Below, piece by piece: positions 1 through 8,740 of a stretch of DNA of 64,000 nt. Position 1 is the first letter of the stretch; each line of letters begins with the position of its first letter. The notes beneath the pieces are model-generated. The model was not told where the DNA came from. It made no database searches and saw only the letters and a list, made by a program, of their open reading frames with translations. The DNA comes from Terrisporobacter othiniensis (lineage in GTDB: Bacteria; Bacillota; Clostridia; Peptostreptococcales; Peptostreptococcaceae), in the NCBI RefSeq assembly GCF_000808015.1, contig NZ_JWHR01000059.1, forward strand, positions 3,774-67,773. The letters run 5' to 3'. The translations under genes and the position numbers were made by a program.

Positions 1-636
1 CAATTTAATTTAGAGACTTCTGATTATATTGTAGACTATTCTTATGATGGCTTTGATGGTTTTTTAAAAGCAAAAGAGAATAAACCAGATTTAATACTAC
101 TTGATTGGATGTTACCAAATATAAGTGGTATAGATGTATTAAAAAAATTAAGAGGGGATAAAGATCTTAAAAATATACCTGTTATTATGCTTACGGCTAA
201 AAATATGGAAAGTGATAAAGTTGAAGGTTTAGTAGGTGGTGCAGATGACTATATAACAAAACCTTTTAGTATAAAAGAATTACTAGCTAGAATAAGTTCT
301 GTATTAAGAAGATACAATATGAACTCGCCAAGAGAAGAAGAAGTATTAACAGTAAAAGATATAAAACTAGACTTGATAAAACATGAAGTTACTAAAAATG
401 GGGAAAAACTAGATTTAACTTTAAAAGAATTTGATTTATTGAAAATACTACTTCAAAATAAAGGTAAGGTTTTATCTAGGAACTTTTTATTAGATAAGAT
501 CTGGGGTTATGAATTTTATGGAGAAACTAGAACTGTAGATGTTCATATTAGATATTTAAGAAAGAAAATAGAAAGCTCAGATAGTAATGAAAAATATATC
601 GAAACTATTAGAGGTATAGGGTATAAAATAGAGTAA
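1..636 (+). CDS. OmpR/PhoB-family response regulator, 5' end outside window
   Basis: The frame is open from base 1, so the gene enters from the left and its start is missing. The receiver domain is visible from about its second strand: the phospho-acceptor Asp lies in LLDWMLP (codon 103-105), the conserved Thr in IMLTAK and the Lys in YITKPFS. A winged-helix DNA-binding domain follows, ending in the family signature TVDVHIRYLRKKIE and a terminal GIGYKIE. The sensor kinase starts 16 bases after the stop, so the two form a two-component pair. The best family match is PhoP/PhoB-like, but the controlled regulon cannot be told from this fragment. Confidence 0.93.
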   Translation, partial: QFNLETSDYIVDYSYDGFDGFLKAKENKPDLILLDWMLPNISGIDVLKKLRGDKDLKNIPVIMLTAKNMESDKVEGLVGGADDYITKPFSIKELLARISSVLRRYNMNSPREEEVLTVKDIKLDLIKHEVTKNGEKLDLTLKEFDLLKILLQNKGKVLSRNFLLDKIWGYEFYGETRTVDVHIRYLRKKIESSDSNEKYIETIRGIGYKIE

Positions 637-652
637 GAAATGGAGAAAAAAT

Positions 653-1942
653 ATGGATGTGGAACCTATTAGCAGTTTTTACTTTTTTGTTATGCTATTA
701 GCTTGTAGTGTGGCAATACTTTTATATAGATATACTATAACTATAAGAAGATTTTTAAAAAGTTTTATCAAAATATCAAAAAAAGTAAGTGATAAAGAAT
801 TTCATTCAAGATTACAAACTTCTGCCAGAGGAGAACTTGGTGAACTTACTAGAAATTTTAATTTTATGATGGAAACTATGGAAAATACAATTGAAGAGGT
901 ACAGTATAAGCATCTTCAACTTACTTCAGTACTTAAGAGTATTTCTCATGGAATTATAGTTATTGATATTGATGGAAATATTATCTTAATTAATGATGAA
1001 GCTCGTAAAATGATAAAAAGTAAATGTAATGGAAAAGAAGAAGGAAAAAATTTTAAACAAGTTATAGATGTATATGATATTTTAAATGGTATAGAACGAT
1101 ATATTGGAAGCAAAGAAAATCAAACTAATAATATAACTTTAGATGATGAAATTGTTTATAGAATAAAAATTGATCCTGTATATCTACAAAACTCTAAAAA
1201 TGCCATTATAGGTTCTATAATTAATATTGAAGATATAACAGAAATTGTAAAATTAGAAAATATGCGTAGAGATTTTGTGGCAAATGTTAGTCACGAATTA
1301 AAAACACCTTTGACATCAATAAACGGATTTGTAGAAACCTTAATGATGAATGAAGACTTGCCAGTAGATAAAAGAAATAGGTTTTTAGCTATAATCCAAA
1401 AAGAATCAGATAGACTAAAAAGATTGATTGAAGATATACTTTTACTATCCTCAATAGAAAGTAAAAATAATCTAGTGACAGAAAATATACTACTTTATGA
1501 TGTGTTTAAAGAAGTATATGAGATGATAAATTACATAGCTAATTCCAAAAAAATTGATTTATCATATGATTTTGAAGATAAAGAAATAGTAGTCCAGGCC
1601 TATAGTGACTATGTTAAACAGTTATTACTTAATTTAATAGATAATGCTATTAAATATACACCAGAAGGCGGGAAAGTAACTGTAAAACAATTTTCAATAA
1701 ATAATGAAATAGTAATAGAAGTTATAGACAATGGGGTAGGAATCCCAAAAGAAGACCAAAGTAAAATATTCCAAAGATTTTATAGAGTAGATAAGGCTAG
1801 AAGTAGATCTGTAGGAGGTACAGGTTTAGGTCTTGCCATAACAAAACATATTGTTCACTCTTTAAAGGGGAGCATCAGCGTAGAAAGCGAACTTGGAGAG
1901 GGGAGCAAATTTATAATAAGATTACCAAAAAAAATTTCCTAG
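653..1942 (+). CDS. PhoR/ResE-like sensor histidine kinase with very short N-terminus
   Basis: 429 residues. One hydrophobic segment (about residues 8-26) is followed by a HAMP-like linker, a PAS-like region (about 90-190), the dimerisation domain with the phospho-His in NVSHELKTPLTS (about residue 213), and an ATPase domain with the N box (NLIDNAIKY), G1 (DNGVGIP) and G2 (GGTGLGLAI). It should autophosphorylate and pass phosphate to the regulator just upstream. The start has a GGAG site 7 bases upstream. PhoR-type kinases usually have two membrane helices flanking an extracellular sensor; here only the second helix is present, so sensing is probably by the PAS domain or the membrane. A terminator overlaps the stop. 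Confidence 0.92.
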   Translation: MDVEPISSFYFFVMLLACSVAILLYRYTITIRRFLKSFIKISKKVSDKEFHSRLQTSARGELGELTRNFNFMMETMENTIEEVQYKHLQLTSVLKSISHGIIVIDIDGNIILINDEARKMIKSKCNGKEEGKNFKQVIDVYDILNGIERYIGSKENQTNNITLDDEIVYRIKIDPVYLQNSKNAIIGSIINIEDITEIVKLENMRRDFVANVSHELKTPLTSINGFVETLMMNEDLPVDKRNRFLAIIQKESDRLKRLIEDILLLSSIESKNNLVTENILLYDVFKEVYEMINYIANSKKIDLSYDFEDKEIVVQAYSDYVKQLLLNLIDNAIKYTPEGGKVTVKQFSINNEIVIEVIDNGVGIPKEDQSKIFQRFYRVDKARSRSVGGTGLGLAITKHIVHSLKGSISVESELGEGSKFIIRLPKKIS

Positions 1943-1965
1943 ATTATTAGGGAATTTTTTTTTAT
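1932..1965 (+). terminator. Rho-independent terminator after the two-component operon
   Basis: Arms AAATTTCCTA and TAGGGAATTT (one G-U pair) around a 6-base loop, then a run of T. The left arm overlaps the kinase stop codon. Confidence 0.8.
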
Positions 1966-2048
1966 TTTTGCACAAACTAAAATTATAAAAATTTAAATGT
2001 TTTTGTTGATTGTTGTAAAGTATGAAATTTTTAGGAGGATTCAATTAA

Positions 2049-2987
2049 ATGAAAGATAGTTTAATAAATGACGCTCTGTTTAGACACGCTTTTCTTACAG
2101 CTATGATAATCGGTGTTCTATGCAGATTTTTTCTACTAAGAGTTAAAGATAAGCAATATCCATCAAGACCGCAGGATTATTTAGAACAAATAATAGTGGC
2201 AGGCCTTGCAGCATCGCTAGGAGCAATTGCTTTACCAGCCCTAATAGATAAAGAATTTTCTGCGTTGACGTTTTTAGCTGTTGGTATTCAACAATTTCAG
2301 GGTTTATCTAATCAAGAAAAAATAACTCTAGAAAATATTGATTATGAAGATATGGTTGAAAAAGGAGCACCATATATAGATAATATTTCAAGTACATATG
2401 AGGTAAGAAGTTACGTAAGTTTATTTTCTGCGTTAGTTGCATCAATAGTATATATATATGTTGCAAGGAAATATGGTGCACACATGTTAGTGTGTACGAT
2501 TTTAGCGGCTATTGGAGGATGCATTGTAGGAATGATTTTTGTAAGAATTTTGAGAAGAAGTAGTATAAAAGATATTGCTGATATTTATTCAGCTGAGATA
2601 TCTTTTGATGGACCAATATTAAAAGTTAATGGTGTTTATATGGAAAATATAGGTTTGAAAGAGACTAGGAAAAAATATTTAGAAAAGGCTATAGCTATAG
2701 AAATAGTACCTAAAGATTTTAGTGCATTTGGAACTTTATGTGATATAGGTCAACAACAAGCAATAATGAATACTATCTATGTGCACTTAGGTGTAGATAA
2801 TGATGTGGATGAAAAAGATGTATTTCCTATTGCTAGGATGGACTTTAATAAGAAGTCTGTTCTCATTATAATGGTGCCCTTGTATAAAAACGAAATTATT
2901 TTTATGCAAGCAGCTGGTAGTGCACCTATTTTAGATACATCAAAGAGAAAATTAAGTGCATATATGAAAAAAGGTTTTGATATGTAA
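2049..2987 (+). CDS. YIEGIA-family membrane protein (first of two tandem copies)
   Basis: 312 residues, preceded by AGGAGG. Hydrophobic segments lie at about residues 12-28, 48-68, 120-137 and 143-165, so it is a polytopic membrane protein with a C-terminal soluble half. The family's name motif is present in the variant form EKAIAIEI (about residue 215). The family is found in endospore formers; the B. subtilis counterpart, as I recall it, lies next to der, and here der is about 2.7 kb downstream. Its biochemical role is not known to me. The next gene is a divergent paralogue and the third is a small partner, forming a three-gene unit bounded by terminators. Confidence 0.75.
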   Translation: MKDSLINDALFRHAFLTAMIIGVLCRFFLLRVKDKQYPSRPQDYLEQIIVAGLAASLGAIALPALIDKEFSALTFLAVGIQQFQGLSNQEKITLENIDYEDMVEKGAPYIDNISSTYEVRSYVSLFSALVASIVYIYVARKYGAHMLVCTILAAIGGCIVGMIFVRILRRSSIKDIADIYSAEISFDGPILKVNGVYMENIGLKETRKKYLEKAIAIEIVPKDFSAFGTLCDIGQQQAIMNTIYVHLGVDNDVDEKDVFPIARMDFNKKSVLIIMVPLYKNEIIFMQAAGSAPILDTSKRKLSAYMKKGFDM

Positions 2988-3013
2988 GGAAAATGGTTAA
3001 AAGAGGTGGTAAA

Positions 3014-3946
3014 ATGGATAAAATATTTTTTATAGGGATTATAATTGGGGTATTATCTAGAATAATAATGTTAAACTTAGATGAAAAACAATATCCTGCA
3101 CAACCTAATGTGCTTGTTTCTCAAATAGTTCTTGCTTTTGTAGCATCTTCTTTAGGCGCATTACTTGTACCTGCATTACTAGAGAGGTCCTATACATCTA
3201 TTACCTTTTTGTCATTGGCAGCTGAGCAATTTAGACAAGTTAGAAATAATAGAAGAGATACATTGCAATCTTTAGAAAGTACTCAGTTAGTATCAAGAGG
3301 AAATTCATTTATAGAAGATATTGCAAGAACCTATGAAATAAGAAATTATATGTGTATTGTAACATCATTTCTTACAGTAGCATTATATCATGCACTTAAT
3401 AGCGAATTTAAAGTAAAGGATCCAACGGCGTTAATAGTTAGTTCGTTATTTGGTCTTATTTTGGCTTACATACTAAGAAGAAGCATATCTAGACAATGTA
3501 TTGGAGATATTGCTGAAATATCAATTGTAGATGTGAGTTTTGTTGATACAAGCATATTAAAAGTAGGTGATTTTCAAGGGTTAACTAATGTGGCCTTAAA
3601 AGAAGATAGAGAAAAATATCTAAAATATGCTGTAGGGATAAAAATAATGCCAAGAGATAATAGCTATAAAAATGCTTCAATAATTGCTTATGTAGGCCAA
3701 AGGCAAGCTATTTGTTACAATCTTTACTCCAGACTTGGAATACTAAAACAAATTGTAGAACCGGCTTTTACACCTTTACCAAGGAAAAATCCTAAAAATC
3801 AATGTTTATACTTAGCATTTTTCCCAATTGAAAAGGATGAGAGAAAAATAATTGAAGCAGTGAAGTCATGTCCTATACTTGATAGTGCTAGAGGAAAAAA
3901 TATAGCTTTAAATAATATGAAAATTGAAGGAAAGGAGATCGTATAA
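3014..3946 (+). CDS. YIEGIA-family membrane protein (second tandem copy)
   Basis: 310 residues from the ATG that follows AGAGGTGG; an ATG 21 bases earlier is possible but has a poorer site. It shares its layout with the gene upstream: an N-terminal helix, a KQYP motif (DEKQYPAQP against KDKQYPSRP), a GALLVPALLE segment, a TYEIRNY motif (against TYEVRSY) and the YIEGIA-like KYAVGIKI. Identity looks moderate, so the duplication is old. It starts 27 bases after the first copy stops and ends directly against the small third gene, suggesting translational coupling. I infer a role in sporulation from the family and its neighbours. Confidence 0.75.
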   Translation: MDKIFFIGIIIGVLSRIIMLNLDEKQYPAQPNVLVSQIVLAFVASSLGALLVPALLERSYTSITFLSLAAEQFRQVRNNRRDTLQSLESTQLVSRGNSFIEDIARTYEIRNYMCIVTSFLTVALYHALNSEFKVKDPTALIVSSLFGLILAYILRRSISRQCIGDIAEISIVDVSFVDTSILKVGDFQGLTNVALKEDREKYLKYAVGIKIMPRDNSYKNASIIAYVGQRQAICYNLYSRLGILKQIVEPAFTPLPRKNPKNQCLYLAFFPIEKDERKIIEAVKSCPILDSARGKNIALNNMKIEGKEIV

Positions 3947-4147
3947 ATGAGTGATAATATTGAAATAAATTCAGCTACATTGGCGGTTATAACTACAGAT
4001 AAGAATATGAATACAATAGGGGGATGTCCTATTTTTTATGCTAATAATGATGATGAATTACAAAAACGCGCAATGTTATTTGCAAAGTGTGTAAATGGAA
4101 TGGTTCATCAAATAACAGATGAAGTACTTATAGTAGTAAGGCATTAA
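3947..4147 (+). CDS. Small partner protein of YIEGIA (capping-complex-subunit type)
   Basis: 66 residues, starting on the base after the stop of the second YIEGIA gene, with AAGGAGAT upstream. It is soluble with no signal peptide. Landmarks are an N-terminal SATLAVIT strand, GGCPIFYANN and a C-terminal EVLIVVRH. Small proteins of this type accompany YIEGIA genes and are named in databases as a capping-complex subunit for YIEGIA; I rely on memory for that name. The tight junction suggests it works with one or both membrane proteins. A strong terminator overlaps its stop codon. Confidence 0.65.
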   Translation: MSDNIEINSATLAVITTDKNMNTIGGCPIFYANNDDELQKRAMLFAKCVNGMVHQITDEVLIVVRH

Positions 4148-4170
4148 GGTACCTGAAAGAGGTACCTTTT
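4146..4170 (+). terminator. Rho-independent terminator
   Basis: Perfect 9-base arms AAGGTACCT / AGGTACCTT around loop GAAAG, then TT, directly at the end of the YIEGIA unit. Confidence 0.85.
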
Positions 4171-4202
4171 GTTGATTAATATAGCGTAGATGTAGATATA
4201 AG

Positions 4203-4231
4203 TTGACTAATTTTTTTAAATCATGTATGAT
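4203..4231 (+). promoter_or_regulatory. SigmaA-type promoter for the DUF512-der-plsY-gpsA group
   Basis: TTGACT at 4203-4208, a 17-base spacer and TATGAT at 4226-4231. It sits between the terminator and the DUF512 gene, giving a leader of about 60 bases. Confidence 0.7.
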
Positions 4232-4295
4232 TAAATGATGTATTTACATCTAAAATTAGATAATACATTTATGTGGAAAAGTGGTGATATGCAAA

Positions 4296-5627
4296 ATGGA
4301 AGTAAACGTAAAAAATATTAATAATATAATAAGTAAAGTTTATAAAAATAGTATTGCAGATGAAATGGGTATTGAGGTTGGCGATATACTCTTATCTGTG
4401 AATAAAGAACGAGTTGAAGATATAATTCAATATAGATTTTTAATAAGTGAAGAATATATTGAACTGGAAATTCAAAAACAAAAAAATGGAAAAATATATT
4501 TATACGAAATTGAAAAAGATTATGATGAAGAGCTAGGTATGGAATTTACTAATCCTATCATAGATAAAGCAAAAAGTTGTAGAAATAAATGTGTATTCTG
4601 CTTTATAGATCAGTTACCTACAGGCATGAGGGATACTCTTTATTTTAAAGATGATGATTCAAGACTATCTTTCTTACAAGGAAACTTTGTTACATTAACT
4701 AATATGAGTGAGGATGATATTAATAATATAATAAGATATAGAATTAGTCCTATAAATATTTCTGTACATACTACAAATCCTGAATTAAGAAGAAAAATGA
4801 TAAATAATAAATTTGCAGGAAAGTTAATTGATACAATGAGAAGATTAGCTGATGCAGGTATAGAAATGAATGCTCAAATTGTATTATGTCCAGGATATAA
4901 TGATAAAGAAGAGTTAGAAAGAACCTTGGAAGATTTAGCGAGTTTACGCCCTTATGTTAAAAGCGCAGCCATTGTTCCTGTAGGAATTACAAGATATAGA
5001 GATAATCTTGCTAGACTGGAAACTTTTGACGAGAAAAGTTCAGGAGAAACTATTGATCAAGTTCATAAATTACAAGAAAAATATCTTAAAGAGCTTAATA
5101 CTAGATTTGCATTTTTATCAGATGAGTTTTATATTCTTGCAAAAAGGCCATTATTAAAATATGATGAATATGAAGGATTTGACCAATTTGAAGATGGTGT
5201 TGGAATGATAACAAAAATGGGAACAGAGATTGTACAATACCTAGATACAATAAATGATGATAGATTAAATAAAACCAAAAAAGTATCAATTGCAACAGGA
5301 AAATCTGCTTATGAATTTATGTGTCATATGGCTAATAGAATAATGGAAAAATTTAAAAATATAGAAATTAATGTATATAGAATTAAAAATAATTTCTTTG
5401 GTGAAACGATAACTGTTAGTGGACTTTTAACTGCTACTGATTTAATTGACCAATTGAAAAATGAAGATTTAGGAGAAACTCTATATATAACTAGATCTAT
5501 GATGAAAGCTGATGAAGAAATTTTCTTAGACAATATAACTTTAAAAGAATTAGAGGAAAAATTAAATTTAGAAGTAGTACCATGTCAAAATGAAGGTACT
5601 GATGTAGTAGACAAGATAACTAAATAG
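4296..5627 (+). CDS. PDZ / radical-SAM-like / DUF512 protein
   Basis: 443 residues from the ATG preceded by GGTGAT; a GTG 15 bases earlier lies on that ribosome site and is less likely. A PDZ-like domain occupies about residues 1-70 (SIADEMGIEVGDILLSVN). A radical-SAM-like core follows with a Cys cluster CRNKCVFCFIDQLP (about 91-104), and then the DUF512 C-terminal region. The Cys spacing CxxxCxxC fits a 4Fe-4S cluster. The family is widespread in Clostridia next to der, but its substrate is unknown. Der starts 14 bases downstream, so the two are probably cotranscribed, which hints at a link to ribosome or RNA modification; that part is inference. Confidence 0.8.
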   Translation: MEVNVKNINNIISKVYKNSIADEMGIEVGDILLSVNKERVEDIIQYRFLISEEYIELEIQKQKNGKIYLYEIEKDYDEELGMEFTNPIIDKAKSCRNKCVFCFIDQLPTGMRDTLYFKDDDSRLSFLQGNFVTLTNMSEDDINNIIRYRISPINISVHTTNPELRRKMINNKFAGKLIDTMRRLADAGIEMNAQIVLCPGYNDKEELERTLEDLASLRPYVKSAAIVPVGITRYRDNLARLETFDEKSSGETIDQVHKLQEKYLKELNTRFAFLSDEFYILAKRPLLKYDEYEGFDQFEDGVGMITKMGTEIVQYLDTINDDRLNKTKKVSIATGKSAYEFMCHMANRIMEKFKNIEINVYRIKNNFFGETITVSGLLTATDLIDQLKNEDLGETLYITRSMMKADEEIFLDNITLKELEEKLNLEVVPCQNEGTDVVDKITK

Positions 5628-5641
5628 GAAGGAGAATAAAT

Positions 5642-6967
5642 ATGGATAATAGACCCATAGTTGCAGTAGTAGGTAGACCGAACGTTGGAAAATCTACACT
5701 ATTCAATAAATTAGCAGGAAAGAGAATATCAATAGTAGAAGATACACCAGGAGTTACTAGAGACAGAATATTTACAGAGGTAGAGTGGTTAAATAAATAC
5801 TTCACTTTAATAGACACAGGAGGAATTGAGCCTGAAAATGACGATATAATACTAACTCAAATGAGAAACCAAGCTATGCTTGCAATGGATATGGCTCATG
5901 TAATAGTATTTGTTGTTGATGGAAAGAGTGGAATAACTTCTGCAGATAGAGAAGTTGGACTAATGTTAAGAAAAACAAATAAGCCAGTTATCTTAGCAGT
6001 AAACAAAATAGATAATATGAACTTAGTAGATAACATATATGACTTCTATGAATTAGGTTTAGGAGAACCACATCCAATATCAAGTGCCAATGCAATGGGA
6101 CTTGGTGACTTGTTAGACGAAATAGTAGAAAACTTCCCAGAAGGATTAAATACCGAATATAACGAAGATATAATAAGAGTTGCTATAACTGGTAAACCTA
6201 ATGCAGGTAAATCTTCTATATTAAATAAAATATTAGGAGAAGATAGAGTTATAGTAAGTCCAATAGCAGGAACAACAAGAGATGCAGTCGATACATACTT
6301 TGAAAAAGGTGATCAACAATATTTATTAATAGATACTGCAGGTATAAGAAGAAAAAGTAAAGTATATGAAAGAGTTGAGAAATTCTCTGTACTTAGATCT
6401 ATGAGTGCGGTATCTAGAGCGGACGTAGTTTTAATCGTTATAGATGCAACAGAAGGTGTTACAGAGCAAGATACAAAAGTTGCAGGTATTGCCCATGATG
6501 AAGGTAAGGCTTGTATATTTGTAGTAAATAAATGGGACTTAATAGAAAAAGATAATAAAACATTAGGAAATTACACTAATGAGATAAGAGATATGTTCCC
6601 ATTTATGAACTATGCTCCAATATTATTCGTATCGGCAGTAACTAATCAAAGGATGGGTAAAATACTAGATACAGTGGATAAAGTGGCTGCAGAACATTCT
6701 AAGCGTGTAAGTACATCACAATTAAATGATGTAATAGGTGAAGCTGTAATGCTTAACCAACCACCGTCAGATAAAGGAAAGAGACTTAAAATATACTATG
6801 GTGCTCAAACAGGAGTTAAACCACCAAAGATTACTTTATATATAAACAGTAAAGACTTAACTCACTTCTCTTATCAAAGATACTTAGAAAATAAAATAAG
6901 AGAGAACTTTGGATTCGAAGGAACATCAATGCAATTTGAGTACAAAGAAAAGGATAGAAAAAGATAG
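5642..6967 (+). CDS. der: Ribosome biogenesis GTPase Der (EngA)
   Basis: 441 residues, the normal length. Two GTPase domains in tandem: the first P-loop is GRPNVGKST (residues 11-19) with DTGGIE and NKID; the second is GKPNAGKSS (about 184-192) with DTAGIRR and NKWD. A C-terminal KH-like domain follows (about 355-441). Der assists 50S subunit assembly in the cytoplasm and is essential in the bacteria tested. AAGGAGAAT precedes the start. It sits 14 bases after the DUF512 gene and 18 bases before plsY. Confidence 0.98.
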   Translation: MDNRPIVAVVGRPNVGKSTLFNKLAGKRISIVEDTPGVTRDRIFTEVEWLNKYFTLIDTGGIEPENDDIILTQMRNQAMLAMDMAHVIVFVVDGKSGITSADREVGLMLRKTNKPVILAVNKIDNMNLVDNIYDFYELGLGEPHPISSANAMGLGDLLDEIVENFPEGLNTEYNEDIIRVAITGKPNAGKSSILNKILGEDRVIVSPIAGTTRDAVDTYFEKGDQQYLLIDTAGIRRKSKVYERVEKFSVLRSMSAVSRADVVLIVIDATEGVTEQDTKVAGIAHDEGKACIFVVNKWDLIEKDNKTLGNYTNEIRDMFPFMNYAPILFVSAVTNQRMGKILDTVDKVAAEHSKRVSTSQLNDVIGEAVMLNQPPSDKGKRLKIYYGAQTGVKPPKITLYINSKDLTHFSYQRYLENKIRENFGFEGTSMQFEYKEKDRKR

Positions 6968-6985
6968 AAATTTTAGGGGGTTAAT

Positions 6986-7597
6986 ATGTTAATTTATTTA
7001 ATTATAATTATAATTGCATACCTTCTTGGAAATATATCAACTTCATATATAGTAGCAAAGCGACTTGCTGGAGTTGATATAAGAACTCAAGGTTCTGGTA
7101 ACGCAGGCTCTACAAATGTACTTAGGACATTAGGTAAAAAAGCTGGGGCACTAACTTTTGTAGGAGATGTATTAAAAGGATTAATCGCAGTATTAATAGC
7201 TAGGTTAATAGCTTACGGTGTTCATATGGACCAAAGTATTTGTGCTTATATAGCTGTAGTTGCTGTTGTACTTGGTCATAATTATCCGGCATTTCTTGGA
7301 TTTAAAGGTGGAAAAGGTGTTGCAACCTCTTTAGGTTCTATGTTAGGAATGAATCCTTTAGTTGCACTAATGTGTTTAGGGTTTTTTATAATAATAGTAG
7401 CCATAACTAAGTATGTTTCTTTAGGCTCTATACTAGGTATCGGTTTGTCTCCTATAATAATGCTTATAAATCACAATACTAAAGGCGTTTTAGTTACATT
7501 ATTTTTAACTATATCAGTGACTATAACCCATAAAGAAAATATTAAGAGATTAATAAATGGTACTGAAAGAAAAATAGGAGAAAAAAAGAAAGATTAA
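6986..7597 (+). CDS. plsY: Glycerol-3-phosphate acyltransferase PlsY
   Basis: 203 residues with about five membrane helices. Family motifs are present: GSGNAGSTN (about residues 37-45), GHNYPAFLGFKGGKGVATS (about 97-115) and a late cytoplasmic loop. PlsY transfers acyl groups from acyl-phosphate to glycerol-3-phosphate, the first step of phospholipid synthesis in Firmicutes. GpsA, which makes glycerol-3-phosphate, is the next gene, so substrate supply and use are paired. Acyl-phosphate could come from PlsX or from the FakA/FakB-type proteins encoded later in the window. The start is preceded by AGGGGGTT. Confidence 0.97.
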   Translation: MLIYLIIIIIAYLLGNISTSYIVAKRLAGVDIRTQGSGNAGSTNVLRTLGKKAGALTFVGDVLKGLIAVLIARLIAYGVHMDQSICAYIAVVAVVLGHNYPAFLGFKGGKGVATSLGSMLGMNPLVALMCLGFFIIIVAITKYVSLGSILGIGLSPIIMLINHNTKGVLVTLFLTISVTITHKENIKRLINGTERKIGEKKKD

Positions 7598-7622
7598 ATT
7601 ACTATATTAGGTGGTGTTTATT

Positions 7623-8645
7623 ATGAAGAAGATGTGTGTTATAGGTGCTGGAAGTTGGGGGAGTGCATTAGCTCTTAGCTTACATAAAAATAATCATAAA
7701 GTTTTCATGTGGACAAGAGATAATGAACAAGTTAAAGAAATAAATGATACTAGAAAAAATAGCAAGTTCTTACCAGAAATTATTTTTCCAGAAGATTTAA
7801 TAGTTTCTAATGATTTAGAAGAGGTTATAAAAGATAGTAGAATTATTGTAATTGCAGTACCATCTCAGGCTGTAAGAAGTGTATGCAAACAAATTAAACC
7901 TTTTGTTAGTAGTAATCAAATCTTAGTTGATGTGGCAAAAGGATTAGAAAAAGGAACAGGACTTAGACTTTCAGATGTAGTAAAAGAAGAATTGCCTAAT
8001 AATCCTTACGTAGCACTATCAGGCCCTTCTCATGCAGAAGAAGTTTCTAAATTTATGCCAACAACTTTGGTTGCTGCATGTGAAAAAATTGAATATGCTC
8101 AGGAAGTACAAGATGCTTTTATGAGTCCGTCTCTTAGAGTGTACACTAATCCTGATATAATAGGAGTAGAACTTGGAGGAGCATTAAAAAACATTATAGC
8201 ATTTGGTGCAGGAATGTGTGACGGACTGGGCTATGGTGATAACACAAAGGCAGCTTTAATGACAAGAGGAATTGCGGAAATTGGAAGACTTGGCGTTGCT
8301 ATGGGAGCCAATGTAAATACTTTTACAGGACTTGCTGGTATAGGAGATTTAATAGTTACTTGTACAAGTATTCATAGTAGAAATAGAAGAGCAGGTATAC
8401 TTATGGGACAAGGTAAAACTCTCCAAGAAACATTAGATGAAGTTCAAATGGTAGTAGAAGGAATAACTGCCACAGAAGTAGCATATAAAGTTTCTAGGGA
8501 TTTGAATATTGATATGCCTATAACTGAAGCAATATACTCAGTTTTATATCAAGGTGCTAATCCGAATGAAGCTGTATTAGAGCTTATGACTAGAACGAAA
8601 AAACATGAAATGGAAGAAGTAGTTAATAACGGCTTGTTCAAATAA
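7623..8645 (+). CDS. gpsA: NAD(P)-dependent glycerol-3-phosphate dehydrogenase
   Basis: 340 residues from the ATG preceded by AGGTGGTG (7609-7616); the in-frame GTG at 7611 lies inside that site and is rejected. The Rossmann signature GAGSWG is at residues 8-13. The catalytic-domain motifs LSGPSHAEEV and the Lys in VELGGALKNI are present, as is the late GLAGIGDLIVTC segment. It reduces dihydroxyacetone phosphate to glycerol-3-phosphate for PlsY. There is no terminator after it: a hairpin covering the spoIVA ribosome site follows 41 bases later, so readthrough into spoIVA is physically possible. Confidence 0.97.
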   Translation: MKKMCVIGAGSWGSALALSLHKNNHKVFMWTRDNEQVKEINDTRKNSKFLPEIIFPEDLIVSNDLEEVIKDSRIIVIAVPSQAVRSVCKQIKPFVSSNQILVDVAKGLEKGTGLRLSDVVKEELPNNPYVALSGPSHAEEVSKFMPTTLVAACEKIEYAQEVQDAFMSPSLRVYTNPDIIGVELGGALKNIIAFGAGMCDGLGYGDNTKAALMTRGIAEIGRLGVAMGANVNTFTGLAGIGDLIVTCTSIHSRNRRAGILMGQGKTLQETLDEVQMVVEGITATEVAYKVSRDLNIDMPITEAIYSVLYQGANPNEAVLELMTRTKKHEMEEVVNNGLFK

Positions 8646-8686
8646 TAAATTTAATTAAATAAGCTATAAATATATATGTAATAAAA

Positions 8687-8740
8687 AATTCCCTCCTGAA
8701 ATATAATTAACTAAGAAATTATATGCAGGAGGGAATTATT
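8687..8740 (+). promoter_or_regulatory. Hairpin that sequesters the spoIVA Shine-Dalgarno
   Basis: The left arm AATTCCCTCCTG (8687-8698) is perfectly complementary to the right arm CAGGAGGGAATT (8726-8737). Inside it a second perfect pair, ATATAATT (8701-8708) and AATTATAT (8717-8724), leaves a 2/1 internal bulge and an 8-base loop. The right arm is the ribosome binding site of spoIVA, three bases before its ATG. No T run follows, so it is not an ordinary terminator. Any RNA starting upstream of 8687, such as readthrough from gpsA, would hide the site; RNA starting inside the hairpin would not. Confidence 0.75.

Noticed and set aside
5101..5817. Three minus-strand open frames opposite the DUF512 and der genes
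   Set aside because: They are antisense to genes with clear domains, have no ribosome site and read as AT-rich hydrophobic noise.
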